64,000 bases of DNA, from contig JAJPEQ010000004.1 of assembly GCA_021166775.1 (NCBI GenBank), positions 1 through 64,000 on the forward strand. The letters are read 5' to 3'. The position numbers and the translations under genes are program-made. The DNA is from Comamonas sp. (GTDB taxonomy: Bacteria > Pseudomonadota > Gammaproteobacteria > Burkholderiales > Burkholderiaceae_C). The number at the start of each line of letters is the position of its first letter. Positions within the stretch are counted from its first letter, which is position 1. Positions 1 to 7,280 of the stretch are shown piece by piece. The notes beneath the pieces are model-generated. The model was not told the origin of the DNA, made no database searches, and saw only the letters and a program-made list of their open reading frames with translations.

Positions 1-164
1 TTTTGTTTTCTGTTGGGGTTTTTGGGAGGGGATACCGCGGCGCGGGGGTGGGCCGGCGTTTTCGGGGCTTACCCCGCTCCCACAGGGATGGTCTTTTGCA
101 GCACGGGCTGGCTCATCGGCTCGATCGGCGAGACCACGCACACGGCATTTTCTGAGGTGGATAC

Positions 165-1130
165 ATGCATTTTTCGTTTATCAAGCTTCGCGCACCCGCT
201 GGGCGCGCGCGAATCGTCGCCTGGCTGGGCATGGCCTGTCTGACCCTGTCGGCGCAGGCGGCCCAGCCGCTGGCGCAGGGCAGCGTGCCCGGCGCCGGGC
301 AGGTGGTGGTCAGCCCGGCCGACCTGCAGGCCGACCTGCAGCGTGTGCCGCCCGAGGTGCGCCCGCAGTTGCTGGCACGGCCCGAGGCGATGCAGCGCCT
401 GGTCACTAACCTCTACACCCGCCGCGCGCTGGCTGAACGCGCGCAGGAGCAGGGGCTGGACAAGCGCCCCGAGATCGCCGCCGAGCTGGCGCTGGCGCGC
501 GACAAGGTGCTCTCTGACGCACTGTTGGCGCAGGTGGTGGACAAGGGCAACACCCCGCCCGACGACAAGGCGCTGGCGCTGGCCAAAGCCATGTACCAGG
601 CCCACCCCGAGGACTACCAGAACCCTGAGCAGGTGCGCGTGCGCCACATCCTCATTGCGCCCACCAAGGACAAGGACGATGCCGCCGCCGCCAAGGAGGC
701 CGCCGATCTGCTGGCCAAGCTCAAGTCCGGCGCCGATTTCGCCGCGTTGGCCAAGGAGTTTTCCGCCGACCCGGGCAGCGCTGAAAAGGGCGGGGATCTG
801 GGCTTCTTTGCGCCCGGTCGCATGGTGCCCGAATTCACCGAGGCGGCGTTCGCGCTCAAGAAGCCGGGGGAACTCAGCGGTGTGGTCAAGACCAAGTACG
901 GTTATCACATTCTGCAACTGGAGGCCCGCAAGCCCGCGGGGCCGCAATCATTTGACGAGGTAAAGGACACCCTGCTCGCGAAGGTCAAGCAGTCTGAAGT
1001 CCAGAAGGGCCGCACCGAACTGGCCGGCCAGCTCGAAGCCACGATGAAGCTCGACGAAGCCGCTCTGAAGGCCGCGACCGCGTCGCTCAAACAGGCCGAA
1101 GCCGCGCAAGAGCCCGCCCCCAAGAAATAG
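165..1130 (+). CDS. Periplasmic parvulin-type peptidyl-prolyl cis-trans isomerase (PpiC/SurA family)
   Basis: This 321-residue protein begins with a signal peptide: a basic N-terminus, a hydrophobic stretch VAWLGMACLTL and a likely cut after AQA near residue 33. A helical region resembling the SurA/PpiC chaperone arm (residues 60-150) follows. The parvulin rotamase domain lies at about 155-255 and shows VRHILIAP, a GGDLGFF loop and YGYHILQLE. The C-terminal tail is rich in Ala, Lys and Gln. Family knowledge points to prolyl isomerisation and chaperoning of exported proteins in the periplasm. The gene stands alone, and the polysaccharide genes begin after a REP cluster just downstream. The start gives a complete signal peptide. 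The exact client role is not visible. Confidence 0.9.
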   Translation: MHFSFIKLRAPAGRARIVAWLGMACLTLSAQAAQPLAQGSVPGAGQVVVSPADLQADLQRVPPEVRPQLLARPEAMQRLVTNLYTRRALAERAQEQGLDKRPEIAAELALARDKVLSDALLAQVVDKGNTPPDDKALALAKAMYQAHPEDYQNPEQVRVRHILIAPTKDKDDAAAAKEAADLLAKLKSGADFAALAKEFSADPGSAEKGGDLGFFAPGRMVPEFTEAAFALKKPGELSGVVKTKYGYHILQLEARKPAGPQSFDEVKDTLLAKVKQSEVQKGRTELAGQLEATMKLDEAALKAATASLKQAEAAQEPAPKK

Positions 1131-1137
1131 TCTCTCG

Positions 1138-1244
1138 CAGGAGCGGCTTGAGCCGCGAAGGTATGCTTTCGCTTTCGCGTTGTAGGAGCGGCTTCAGCCG
1201 CGAAGGCGTGCGCTCGCGCTTTCGCGGCTGAAGCCGCTCCCACA
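1138..1244. repeat. Cluster of three REP units
   Basis: Three REP units lie between the PpiC and wzm genes: a diverged direct unit at 1138-1159, a direct unit at 1181-1204 and an inverted unit at 1221-1244. The core GGGAGCGGCTTCAGCCGC contains a perfect GCGGCT-TC-AGCCGC hairpin. The inverted pair could fold into a long stem and act as a transcription end or mRNA stabiliser downstream of the PpiC gene. The same unit recurs around the RAYT gene at 4883. Confidence 0.9.
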
Positions 1245-1287
1245 GGGGCTCCTACAATCGCAGGTTTTCCTTTTTCCCTTGTTCTTC

Positions 1288-2088
1288 ATGAGCGCTTTGT
1301 GGACCGAGGCTCTGGCGCTGCGGCGCGCGCGCGCGCTGGCCTGGGTGCTCACCCGCCGTGAGCTGGCGCAGCGCCACCAGGGCACGGCGCTGGGCATCGC
1401 CTGGCCCTACCTGCAGCCGCTGCTGACGGTGGCGGCCTACTACCTGGTGTTCGACGTGGTGTTCGCCATGCGCCTGGGCGAGGGCGCGCCCACGCGCGCG
1501 GTGGGCGCCTTCCTGGTCGTCGGCGCGCTGCCGTGGATGGCGTTTTGCGACGCGCTCTCGCGCGGCATGAACAGCCTGATCGACGCGGGCGAGCTGTTGC
1601 GCAAGAACCCGCTGCCGCCAGTGCTCTTCACCACCCGCGCGGTGCTGGCCAGCAGCCTGATCTACGGCCCCTTGATGCTGCTCGTCGCCCTGGCCTACAT
1701 CCCGGCGCACGGGCTGCGCCCGGCCATCGTGGCACTGCTGCCCTTGATGGCGCTGCAGTTGCTCTTGTGCCTGCTGCTGGCCTACCTGCTTGCCATCCTC
1801 ACCGCCGCGCTGCGCGACGTGGGGCAGTTGGTGGGTTTCATGCTTTCCGTGGGCATTTATCTCTCGCCCATCCTGTTCCCGCTGAGCCTGTTCCCCGTCA
1901 ACTGGCGCTGGGTGCTGTGGCTCAACCCGATGACGGCGCTGGTGATCGGCTACCAGCAGGTGCTGCTGGCAGGCGCCTGGCCGCCCGTGAGTACCTGGCT
2001 GGTGGCGCTGGCCTGGATCGCGCTGGCGGCGCTGCTGCTCAACGCCCTGGTGGCGCGCAGCCGCGATCAATTGGTGGATTGGTTGTAG
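1288..2088 (+). CDS. wzm: ABC-2 type polysaccharide export permease (Wzm-like)
   Basis: This is a 266-residue integral membrane protein of the ABC-2 permease family with about six hydrophobic segments. It has the family's N-terminal pattern of a short cytoplasmic helix (LAWVLTRRELAQRHQGTALGIAWPYLQPL) before the first membrane span. The family exports finished O-antigen or capsule chains across the inner membrane with a Wzt ATPase. The partner ATPase is at 3561 on the same strand, separated by an inserted toxin/antitoxin pair on the other strand. The ATG at 1288 is preferred over a TTG nine bases upstream. The substrate cannot be read from the sequence, but the neighbouring glycosyltransferases and methyltransferases fit O-antigen. 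Confidence 0.85.
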   Translation: MSALWTEALALRRARALAWVLTRRELAQRHQGTALGIAWPYLQPLLTVAAYYLVFDVVFAMRLGEGAPTRAVGAFLVVGALPWMAFCDALSRGMNSLIDAGELLRKNPLPPVLFTTRAVLASSLIYGPLMLLVALAYIPAHGLRPAIVALLPLMALQLLLCLLLAYLLAILTAALRDVGQLVGFMLSVGIYLSPILFPLSLFPVNWRWVLWLNPMTALVIGYQQVLLAGAWPPVSTWLVALAWIALAALLLNALVARSRDQLVDWL

Positions 2089-2267
2089 GTGTTTTCTCCT
2101 TCCCCCTTTGGGGCTGAGGGCTGCGGCTCCCTCTGCGCCTGCGCGCAGATGGACAGCCCGAAGAGCGGCGGCGTCTCGCCGCCAGCACCGAGGCAGGGAC
2201 GGGGGCTGCGGCTTGTGGACGAAGTGAAGCGCGAGCTTGACTGGGCTGAAGTTTGAATGGAGCGCGG

Positions 2268-2930
2268 CTACAGGCTGTCCAGAAATTTACCAGCCACGGC
2301 CACGCAGTGATCGAAGCGCGGCGAGTATTCCAGCGTAGCGATCGCGTCGAACGCAGCCCGCAAACTGGGATGTGGCTGCCGGATCTGAGCCAGGAAGGCA
2401 TTCCGATGACGCAGCAAAAATGGCTTTGCTGCCAGCAGCTGCATCGGCTTTCGCTCGACCACCAGCGCCAAATCAAACAGGTCGCGCGCCGTGACGCGGT
2501 CGCCACGGTGGTACATCTTCTTGGCGATGATCTCGGCAGCCGTTTCCACTTTGACGACACGGCCTCCAAGGTTCCAGATTTCCCAGGCGTCATCCAGCAG
2601 ATTGGGGGCGGATATGAAGTCCACCTCACCCTCTTCGAACTGGAGCTTGACGAACATGCCCGGCTGTTCCGTGTAATCCCCGGTCATATCCGCCGCCGTG
2701 TCGCTCAGCCGTGGGGTGACAAAGCCCAGGTACTGCGGATCAGGCACAAAAATGTCGATGTCCTTGCTCATCCGGTGGCGGTAGCGGAACATCAACACGG
2801 TTCCACCGCCCAAGGTCCAGAACGGGTCTGTTATGCCACCGTACTGGCTGATCTCGTCGATCAACGCCAACGCACGCGGAAACAGGCTCTCCCAAGCCCC
2901 GCTGGGCAGCGAATCGGATTTCATGCCCAC
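2268..2930 (-). CDS. AbiEii-type nucleotidyltransferase toxin (type IV-like toxin/antitoxin)
   Basis: This 220-residue protein belongs to the nucleotidyltransferase AbiEii/AbiGii toxin family. The nucleotidyltransferase signature is LGGGTVLMFRYRHRMSKDID at about residues 42-62, giving GG-T followed by the metal-binding D-I-D. A later ARDLFDLALV motif (about 148-157) matches the conserved (K/A)-R-D-x-x-D-L of these toxins. Family members add nucleotides to RNA and block growth when the partner is lost. The gene overlaps the 3' end of its upstream partner by 10 bases, which suggests translational coupling. The pair is transcribed against the flanking exporter genes and is visibly less GC-rich than they are, which points to acquisition. 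Confidence 0.82.
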   Translation of the reverse strand: MGMKSDSLPSGAWESLFPRALALIDEISQYGGITDPFWTLGGGTVLMFRYRHRMSKDIDIFVPDPQYLGFVTPRLSDTAADMTGDYTEQPGMFVKLQFEEGEVDFISAPNLLDDAWEIWNLGGRVVKVETAAEIIAKKMYHRGDRVTARDLFDLALVVERKPMQLLAAKPFLLRHRNAFLAQIRQPHPSLRAAFDAIATLEYSPRFDHCVAVAGKFLDSL

Positions 2931-3412
2931 AGTGCCCGGCGGTGGACGGATAGCGCCTGCGCGAGTTTTGCGACGTTGCGCCAGATCTGCCGAGGTGGGC
3001 GATGCGCATGCGCCGCAGCCTCCTCCACCGCCATCACGACGGTGGGCACGGGGGCCTCATCCAGCAAATGGGTCAGGTGTGGGGCGAACGCAGGCGGCAC
3101 ATCGCCACTGGCCAGGGCCTGCTCCAGTACCTCGGGGGCCAGTTCATGCGCATAGCTGACACTGGCTGTCTTGGCCGCCATCCACAAGCCGCGTTTTTTG
3201 CGCCGCGCCTGGGTATCCGGCTGGGCGCTATCGAGCCCCAGTACGGCCATCACCTGCCCAACACGGTTGACACCCAGATCACTCAAGGTGCCGCGTTCCA
3301 GCCCAACCACGGTCTGGCGCGACAGGCCGCTCAGGTGTGCCAGTTGCGCCTGGGTCAGACCCAGCTCGGCACGCCGGGCGCCGACGGTATGGCCAATTTC
3401 GATCAGGTTCAT
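2921..3412 (-). CDS. XRE-family helix-turn-helix antitoxin partner
   Basis: This is a 163-residue protein with an N-terminal XRE-type helix-turn-helix at about residues 8-62 (GLTQAQLAHLSGLSRQTVVGLE). A roughly 95-residue C-terminal region follows whose family I do not recognise. It is encoded directly upstream of, and overlaps, the AbiEii-type toxin gene. By analogy with such pairs it should neutralise the toxin and repress the shared promoter. Inverted repeats just upstream (3428-3444 and 3487-3508) are candidate operators. Assignment as antitoxin rests on the arrangement rather than on a specific antitoxin motif. Confidence 0.75.
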   Translation of the reverse strand: MNLIEIGHTVGARRAELGLTQAQLAHLSGLSRQTVVGLERGTLSDLGVNRVGQVMAVLGLDSAQPDTQARRKKRGLWMAAKTASVSYAHELAPEVLEQALASGDVPPAFAPHLTHLLDEAPVPTVVMAVEEAAAHAHRPPRQIWRNVAKLAQALSVHRRALWA

Positions 3413-3427
3413 GATGAACGACGGTTC

Positions 3428-3508
3428 AATATGTTTAAAATATTCGACATCGTAAGCGATCTTCTGCTGGATTCAAACCGCAAGTGCAATGTCTGCTTTC
3501 TGACATTG
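3428..3508 (-). promoter_or_regulatory. Candidate promoter and operators of the toxin/antitoxin pair
   Basis: On the minus strand a -35-like TTGAAT (3471-3476) and a -10-like TACGAT (3449-3454) are separated by 16 bases, ahead of the antitoxin start at 3412. A perfect inverted repeat, CAATGTC-8-GACATTG, lies at 3487-3508. A second, AATAT-7-ATATT, lies at 3428-3444. Both are AT-rich against their surroundings and suit autoregulation by an XRE repressor. This is inference from sequence symmetry only. Confidence 0.5.
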
Positions 3509-3560
3509 TGGAGGGGGGGCTCATTTGAGCTGCGAACGCCTCGGCCACAATACGCCCCTC

Positions 3561-4775
3561 ATGACCGCCACCGACACCGTGCTCCAGGTTGAAAGCCTGG
3601 GCAAGGAATACAAGCTCTATCCCTCGCCGCGCGCGCGCCTGAAGGCGCTGGTGACGGGCCGCGCCACGCACCGCAGTCACTGGGCGCTGCGGGACGTATC
3701 GTTCACGCTGCGCCGCGGCCAGTGCATCGGCGTGATCGGCGATAACGGCGCGGGCAAGAGCACGCTGCTCAAGCTGCTGGCGGGCACGTTGCAGCCTTCC
3801 ACCGGGCAGCTCAGCCGCATCGGGCGCGTGACGGCCATCCTGGAGCTGGGCGCGGGCTTTCACCCCGATTTCAGCGGGCGCGATAACCTGTACTTCGGCG
3901 GCAGCCTGATCGGCATCGCACGCGAAGAGATGGCGCGGCTGGAGCCTTCGATCATCGAGTTCTGCGAGCTGGGCGAGGCGCTGGACCGCCCGGTGAAGAC
4001 GTATTCCTCGGGCATGACGGTGCGCCTGGCGTTCGCGCTCGTCACCGCCGTGCAGCCGGACGTGCTCATCATCGACGAGGCGCTGGCCGTGGGCGACCAG
4101 CATTTCCAGAAGAAGTGCGTGGAGCGCATCACCGCGTTCCGCGAAAACGGCTGCACCATCCTGTTTTGCTCGCACAGCCCCTACCACGTGCGCCACCTGT
4201 GCGACGCGGCGCTGTGGCTGGACGGCGGGCGCGTGCAGCAGTTCGGCGAGACCGAGGCGGTGCTGGCCGCCTACGACCTGCACACGCGCGAGGCCGAGGC
4301 CGCCGCCGGGCCGCCCGAACTGCCCCTGGCCGCCGCGCCGGTGCCCGTGCCCCCGGCGGATGCGGGCAGCGCCTGCATCGTGGCCGTCGACGTGGCCCAC
4401 CTGCACGACGAGGGTGACGGCCAGCCGCCGCTGCTGCAGGGGCAGGACCTGGTCGTAACCCTCACCGTGCGCGGACGCGGCGAAGAGCGCCCGCACATCG
4501 GCTTCATGATCGAGCAGTCGCGGGGCGTGGGCATCACGTCGCTGGCCACGCACGAGGACGGCGCCGCCCCGGTGCGGCTGCCCGACGGCACCTGGCGCTC
4601 GGTGCTGACCTTTCCCGACCTGCCGCTGCACAGCGGCAGCTACGTGATCAGCGCCTTCCTGTTCGACGAGACGGGCCTGGCGGTGTATGACCAGTGGTTT
4701 CAGTTCAGGCACTTTCGCTTCATCTACCCCAAGCCGCTGCCGGGGCTGGTGCGGCTGGCGCATCGGTGGGAGTGA
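3561..4775 (+). CDS. wzt: ABC exporter ATPase with C-terminal carbohydrate-binding domain (Wzt-like)
   Basis: This 404-residue ATPase has Walker A GDNGAGKST near residue 65, the ABC signature as YSSGMTVRLAFA, Walker B VLIIDEAL and a switch histidine in FCSHSPYHV. A Pro/Ala-rich linker (about 250-275) leads to a beta-rich C-terminal domain of about 130 residues. This layout is typical of Wzt proteins whose extra domain recognises the modified non-reducing end of the O-polysaccharide before export. It pairs with the permease at 1288. An upstream in-frame TTG at 3525 with a purine-rich stretch before it is an alternative start. Methyltransferase genes nearby could make the terminal mark that the domain reads. 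Confidence 0.87.
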   Translation: MTATDTVLQVESLGKEYKLYPSPRARLKALVTGRATHRSHWALRDVSFTLRRGQCIGVIGDNGAGKSTLLKLLAGTLQPSTGQLSRIGRVTAILELGAGFHPDFSGRDNLYFGGSLIGIAREEMARLEPSIIEFCELGEALDRPVKTYSSGMTVRLAFALVTAVQPDVLIIDEALAVGDQHFQKKCVERITAFRENGCTILFCSHSPYHVRHLCDAALWLDGGRVQQFGETEAVLAAYDLHTREAEAAAGPPELPLAAAPVPVPPADAGSACIVAVDVAHLHDEGDGQPPLLQGQDLVVTLTVRGRGEERPHIGFMIEQSRGVGITSLATHEDGAAPVRLPDGTWRSVLTFPDLPLHSGSYVISAFLFDETGLAVYDQWFQFRHFRFIYPKPLPGLVRLAHRWE

Positions 4776-4787
4776 TGGGGTGGCTTT

Positions 4788-4863
4788 TTCGCGGCTGAAG
4801 CCGCTCCCAAAAAACAGTCAGCAGGCATCTAGCTTGTTCTGTGGGAGCGGCTTCAGCCGCGAA
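4788..4863. repeat. Inverted pair of REP units upstream of the RAYT gene
   Basis: An inverted unit (4788-4809) and a direct unit (4840-4863) of the GGGAGCGGCTTCAGCCGC family face each other across about 30 bases. They form a classical BIME-like pair between wzt and the RAYT gene, whose ATG lies 20 bases beyond the second unit. The pair may also work as the transcription end of wzt. Confidence 0.9.
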
Positions 4864-4882
4864 TGTTGAACATGATGCACCG

Positions 4883-5344
4883 ATGAATGTCCTCGCCACC
4901 AGCCACCGTTTGCGCACCGGCCGCCATTCAGACATTGGCCGTGCTTACCTGCTGACCACGGTGGCACGTGAGAGGCAGACGGTGTTTGCACATTTTCCCC
5001 ATGCCCGGATGGCGATCAGCGCTTTACATGACTGCGACGCGGCGGGCTTGTCGTTCACGCTGGCTTTTGTCTTGATGCCTGATCATTTGCGCTGGCTGGT
5101 TCAGTTGCAATGCGGCACTTTGTCGGGGTTGATGCAGCGCTTCAAGTCGCGCAGCGCTGCCGCCATCAATCACTGTCGCGGCATGGCGGGCAAATCTTTG
5201 TGGCAGCCAGGGTTTCATGATCACGCGCTACGCGATGGGCAGAATATCCGCGCCGTGGCTCGCTACGTGATCGCGAACCCGCTGCGCGCCGGGCTGGCAG
5301 AGCGGGTGGGAGACTATCCCCATTGGGATGCCGTTTGGATGTGA
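4883..5344 (+). CDS. REP-associated tyrosine transposase (RAYT, Y1 family)
   Basis: This 153-residue protein is of the single-domain Y1/RAYT class. It has the family blocks FVLMPDHLRWLVQL (metal-binding HUH region, residues 62-75), WQPGFHDHALR (107-117) and RYVIANPLRAGL (127-138), with Y128 as the expected nucleophile. RAYTs cut and move REP hairpins, and this gene is bracketed on both sides by inverted REP pairs with identical cores, so it is probably the enzyme that spread them. The second histidine of the HUH motif is replaced by arginine (H68-L69-R70), which may impair metal binding. An in-frame start at 4841 would lie inside the REP unit and is not preferred. Confidence 0.88.
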   Translation: MNVLATSHRLRTGRHSDIGRAYLLTTVARERQTVFAHFPHARMAISALHDCDAAGLSFTLAFVLMPDHLRWLVQLQCGTLSGLMQRFKSRSAAAINHCRGMAGKSLWQPGFHDHALRDGQNIRAVARYVIANPLRAGLAERVGDYPHWDAVWM

Positions 5345-5353
5345 GTCGTGCTG

Positions 5354-5429
5354 TTCGCGGCTGAAGCCGCTCCCACCAACTCGAAGCAGACAAGTCCTCC
5401 CCCCCTGTGGGAGCGGCTTCAGCCGCGAA
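5354..5429. repeat. Inverted pair of REP units downstream of the RAYT gene
   Basis: An inverted unit at 5354-5376 and a direct unit at 5406-5429 repeat the arrangement found upstream of the RAYT gene, so the gene is symmetrically flanked. The following methyltransferase gene starts 28 bases after the second unit. Confidence 0.9.
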
Positions 5430-5456
5430 TGCCCCGATATCCCCGAAAATACCCGC

Positions 5457-6344
5457 ATGACACACCACCCAACCCCCGGCGAGCAACTGCTGCGCGAAGG
5501 GGAACAACTGTTGGCGCGCGGCGACCGCGTCGGCGCGGCGCAGGTGCTGGCGCGCGCGCGCGATGAGCGCGATGTGCTGCTGGCGGCCCATGCGCTGATC
5601 GAGGCGCACGATCTCGTGGGCTCGTACCGCAATGTGATGGGGCTCGACTGCACCATCAGCCCCGACGACGACATCTTTCGCTTCTTTCTGGGGCATGCCT
5701 CCAGCCGCAACCCGTTGCGCGACTATCTGGCCGACGGCTGGCGCACGCTGGCCGAGTTGATGCTGCTCCTTGAACGCGTGGATCAGCCCCTCGTGAAGAT
5801 GTCGGACGTGCTCGAATTCGCCAGCGGCCACGGCCGCTTCACGCGTCATCTGGTCAAGGCCATCGGCGCCGGGCGGGTGACGGTGTCGGACGTGGTGGAC
5901 AGCGCCGTGGCCTTTGCCCGCGACACCTTCGCGGTGCGTGGCTTCGCCTCGGCCAGCGTGCCCGAGCAGGTGCGCTGGCCGCAGGCGTTCGATCTGGTGT
6001 TCGTGCTCTCGCTGTTCAGCCACCTGCCGCGCACCACCTGGGCGCGCTGGCTGGCGCAGTTGTGGAGCGCGGTGGCGCCGGGGGGGCTGCTGGTGCTGTC
6101 CACCCACGGCGCCAAGGCGGCGGCGTTCGACAGCGTGGCCCTTGACGAGGACGGCTTCTTCTTCGCCCCGTCGAGCGAATCACATGCGATCGCGGCGCAG
6201 GAGTACGGCACGGCCTTCACCAGCGAGGCTTTCGTGCGCGCGCGCATCGCCGAGGTTTGCGGCGCCGAGAGTCTGGTGCATTTCGCCCCGGTGCATTTCT
6301 GGAACCATCAGGATGCGTGGGTGCTGCGCAAGAGCGCGTCATGA
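5457..6344 (+). CDS. Class I SAM-dependent methyltransferase
   Basis: This is a 295-residue protein. A helical N-terminal part (residues 1-110) precedes a Rossmann methyltransferase core with motif I as VLEFASGHGRFTRHL near residue 120. Post-I is TVSDVVDSAVAFAR, and a motif-IV-like stretch reads FDLVFVLSLFSHL followed by PGGLLVLSTHG. It is coupled to the next methyltransferase gene by an ATGA overlap. In this polysaccharide locus it probably methylates a sugar or a lipid-linked chain end, but the acceptor is not determinable. The start is just after the REP pair. A longer frame running back through the REP was rejected because the N-terminus would be repeat-encoded. Confidence 0.82.
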   Translation: MTHHPTPGEQLLREGEQLLARGDRVGAAQVLARARDERDVLLAAHALIEAHDLVGSYRNVMGLDCTISPDDDIFRFFLGHASSRNPLRDYLADGWRTLAELMLLLERVDQPLVKMSDVLEFASGHGRFTRHLVKAIGAGRVTVSDVVDSAVAFARDTFAVRGFASASVPEQVRWPQAFDLVFVLSLFSHLPRTTWARWLAQLWSAVAPGGLLVLSTHGAKAAAFDSVALDEDGFFFAPSSESHAIAAQEYGTAFTSEAFVRARIAEVCGAESLVHFAPVHFWNHQDAWVLRKSAS

Positions 6345-7207
6345 GGCACGCGTGGCTGGCGCTGCGCGAGCGCTTTTTCGGACTGGCACCGTGGGATGCC
6401 TCGCGCATCGGCGACGAGTGGTTTCGAGCGCATTTCGACTATGCGGCCGAGGTGGTGCATGCCTGGCTGGCCGATGCGCTCGATCTGCGCACCGCGCGGC
6501 TGCTCAACTTCGGCTGCGGCGATGGCATCTCTGACCTGGCGCTGGTGCTGCGCCATGGCGCGACGCGCATCCACGGCGTGGACATCCGCCGCGAGTACGC
6601 CAAGCTGCCGCGCATCGCGCGCGAGCAGCTTGGCATGGCGCGCATTCCAGCGGCGCTGACCTTTGAAACCATAGCACCTGGCACGGCACTGGCGGGGCGC
6701 CATCAAGGTTTTGACGGCATCATGAGCTGGTCCACCTTTGAGCATGTGCAGCGTGAGCAGTTGCTGCCCATCCTGCGCGACCTGCACACCTGCCTGCGCC
6801 CGGGCGGGGTGTTCTTCCTGCAGATCGAGCCGCTGTTCCATTCGCCCTGGGGCTCGCACCTGCGCCGCTACATCGAGACGCCATGGCAGCATCTGCTGGT
6901 GCCGGAAGACGAACTGTGGCGCGAGATCGAGGCGCACCAGGGGCCGATCGCCGCCGACGAGGTGGATTTCGGCTTCGCCGACTTTGGCGTCGATGGCTAC
7001 AAGCGCTTCGTCTTCGAGCAGTACCGCGAGCTCAACCGTCTGACGGCGGACGAGCTGGTGGCGCTGGTGCAGCAGGCGGGCTTTGCAGTGCAGCGGCAGG
7101 AACGGCGCAGCGTGGATGTGCAACCCCCGCCCGAGCTGGTCGAGCGCCATGGTGCCGAGGTGCTGCGCAACAACGAGATTTTCCTGCTCTTGCGCAAGGG
7201 CGAATGA
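6341..7207 (+). CDS. Class I SAM-dependent methyltransferase
   Basis: This 288-residue methyltransferase has motif I LLNFGCGDGISDLAL at about residues 52-66, followed by IHGVDIRREYAKL. An acidic FDGIMSWSTFEHV and a LRPGGVFFLQIEPLF segment complete the fold. The C-terminal third (about 185-288) probably forms the acceptor side. It overlaps the preceding methyltransferase by four bases, which implies translational coupling, so the two probably act in sequence on the same glycan. Neither acceptor can be named. Together with the N-terminal domain of the protein at 9427 this makes three methyltransferase domains in one locus. Confidence 0.82.
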   Translation: MRHAWLALRERFFGLAPWDASRIGDEWFRAHFDYAAEVVHAWLADALDLRTARLLNFGCGDGISDLALVLRHGATRIHGVDIRREYAKLPRIAREQLGMARIPAALTFETIAPGTALAGRHQGFDGIMSWSTFEHVQREQLLPILRDLHTCLRPGGVFFLQIEPLFHSPWGSHLRRYIETPWQHLLVPEDELWREIEAHQGPIAADEVDFGFADFGVDGYKRFVFEQYRELNRLTADELVALVQQAGFAVQRQERRSVDVQPPPELVERHGAEVLRNNEIFLLLRKGE

Positions 7208-7280
7208 CCGTGGCGCTCGCTTCGATGGCAGGGCGGAAAGACGGCAAACCCTTGCTGCCGCCATGCGGCCGGGCTGCGTG

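Noticed and set aside
69-170. A 33-codon minus-strand frame before the PpiC gene, ending near a REP-like CCGCTCCCACAGGG
   Set aside because: It is too short, has no clear ribosome binding site and no recognisable product. The CCGCTCCCACAGGG may be a decayed REP half, but the hairpin is not present.
6660-6710. A possible copy of the AGCAGCTATCAA repeat inside the second methyltransferase gene (GAAACCATAGCACCTGG)
   Set aside because: Only a few bases match in loose order. The conserved end is absent.
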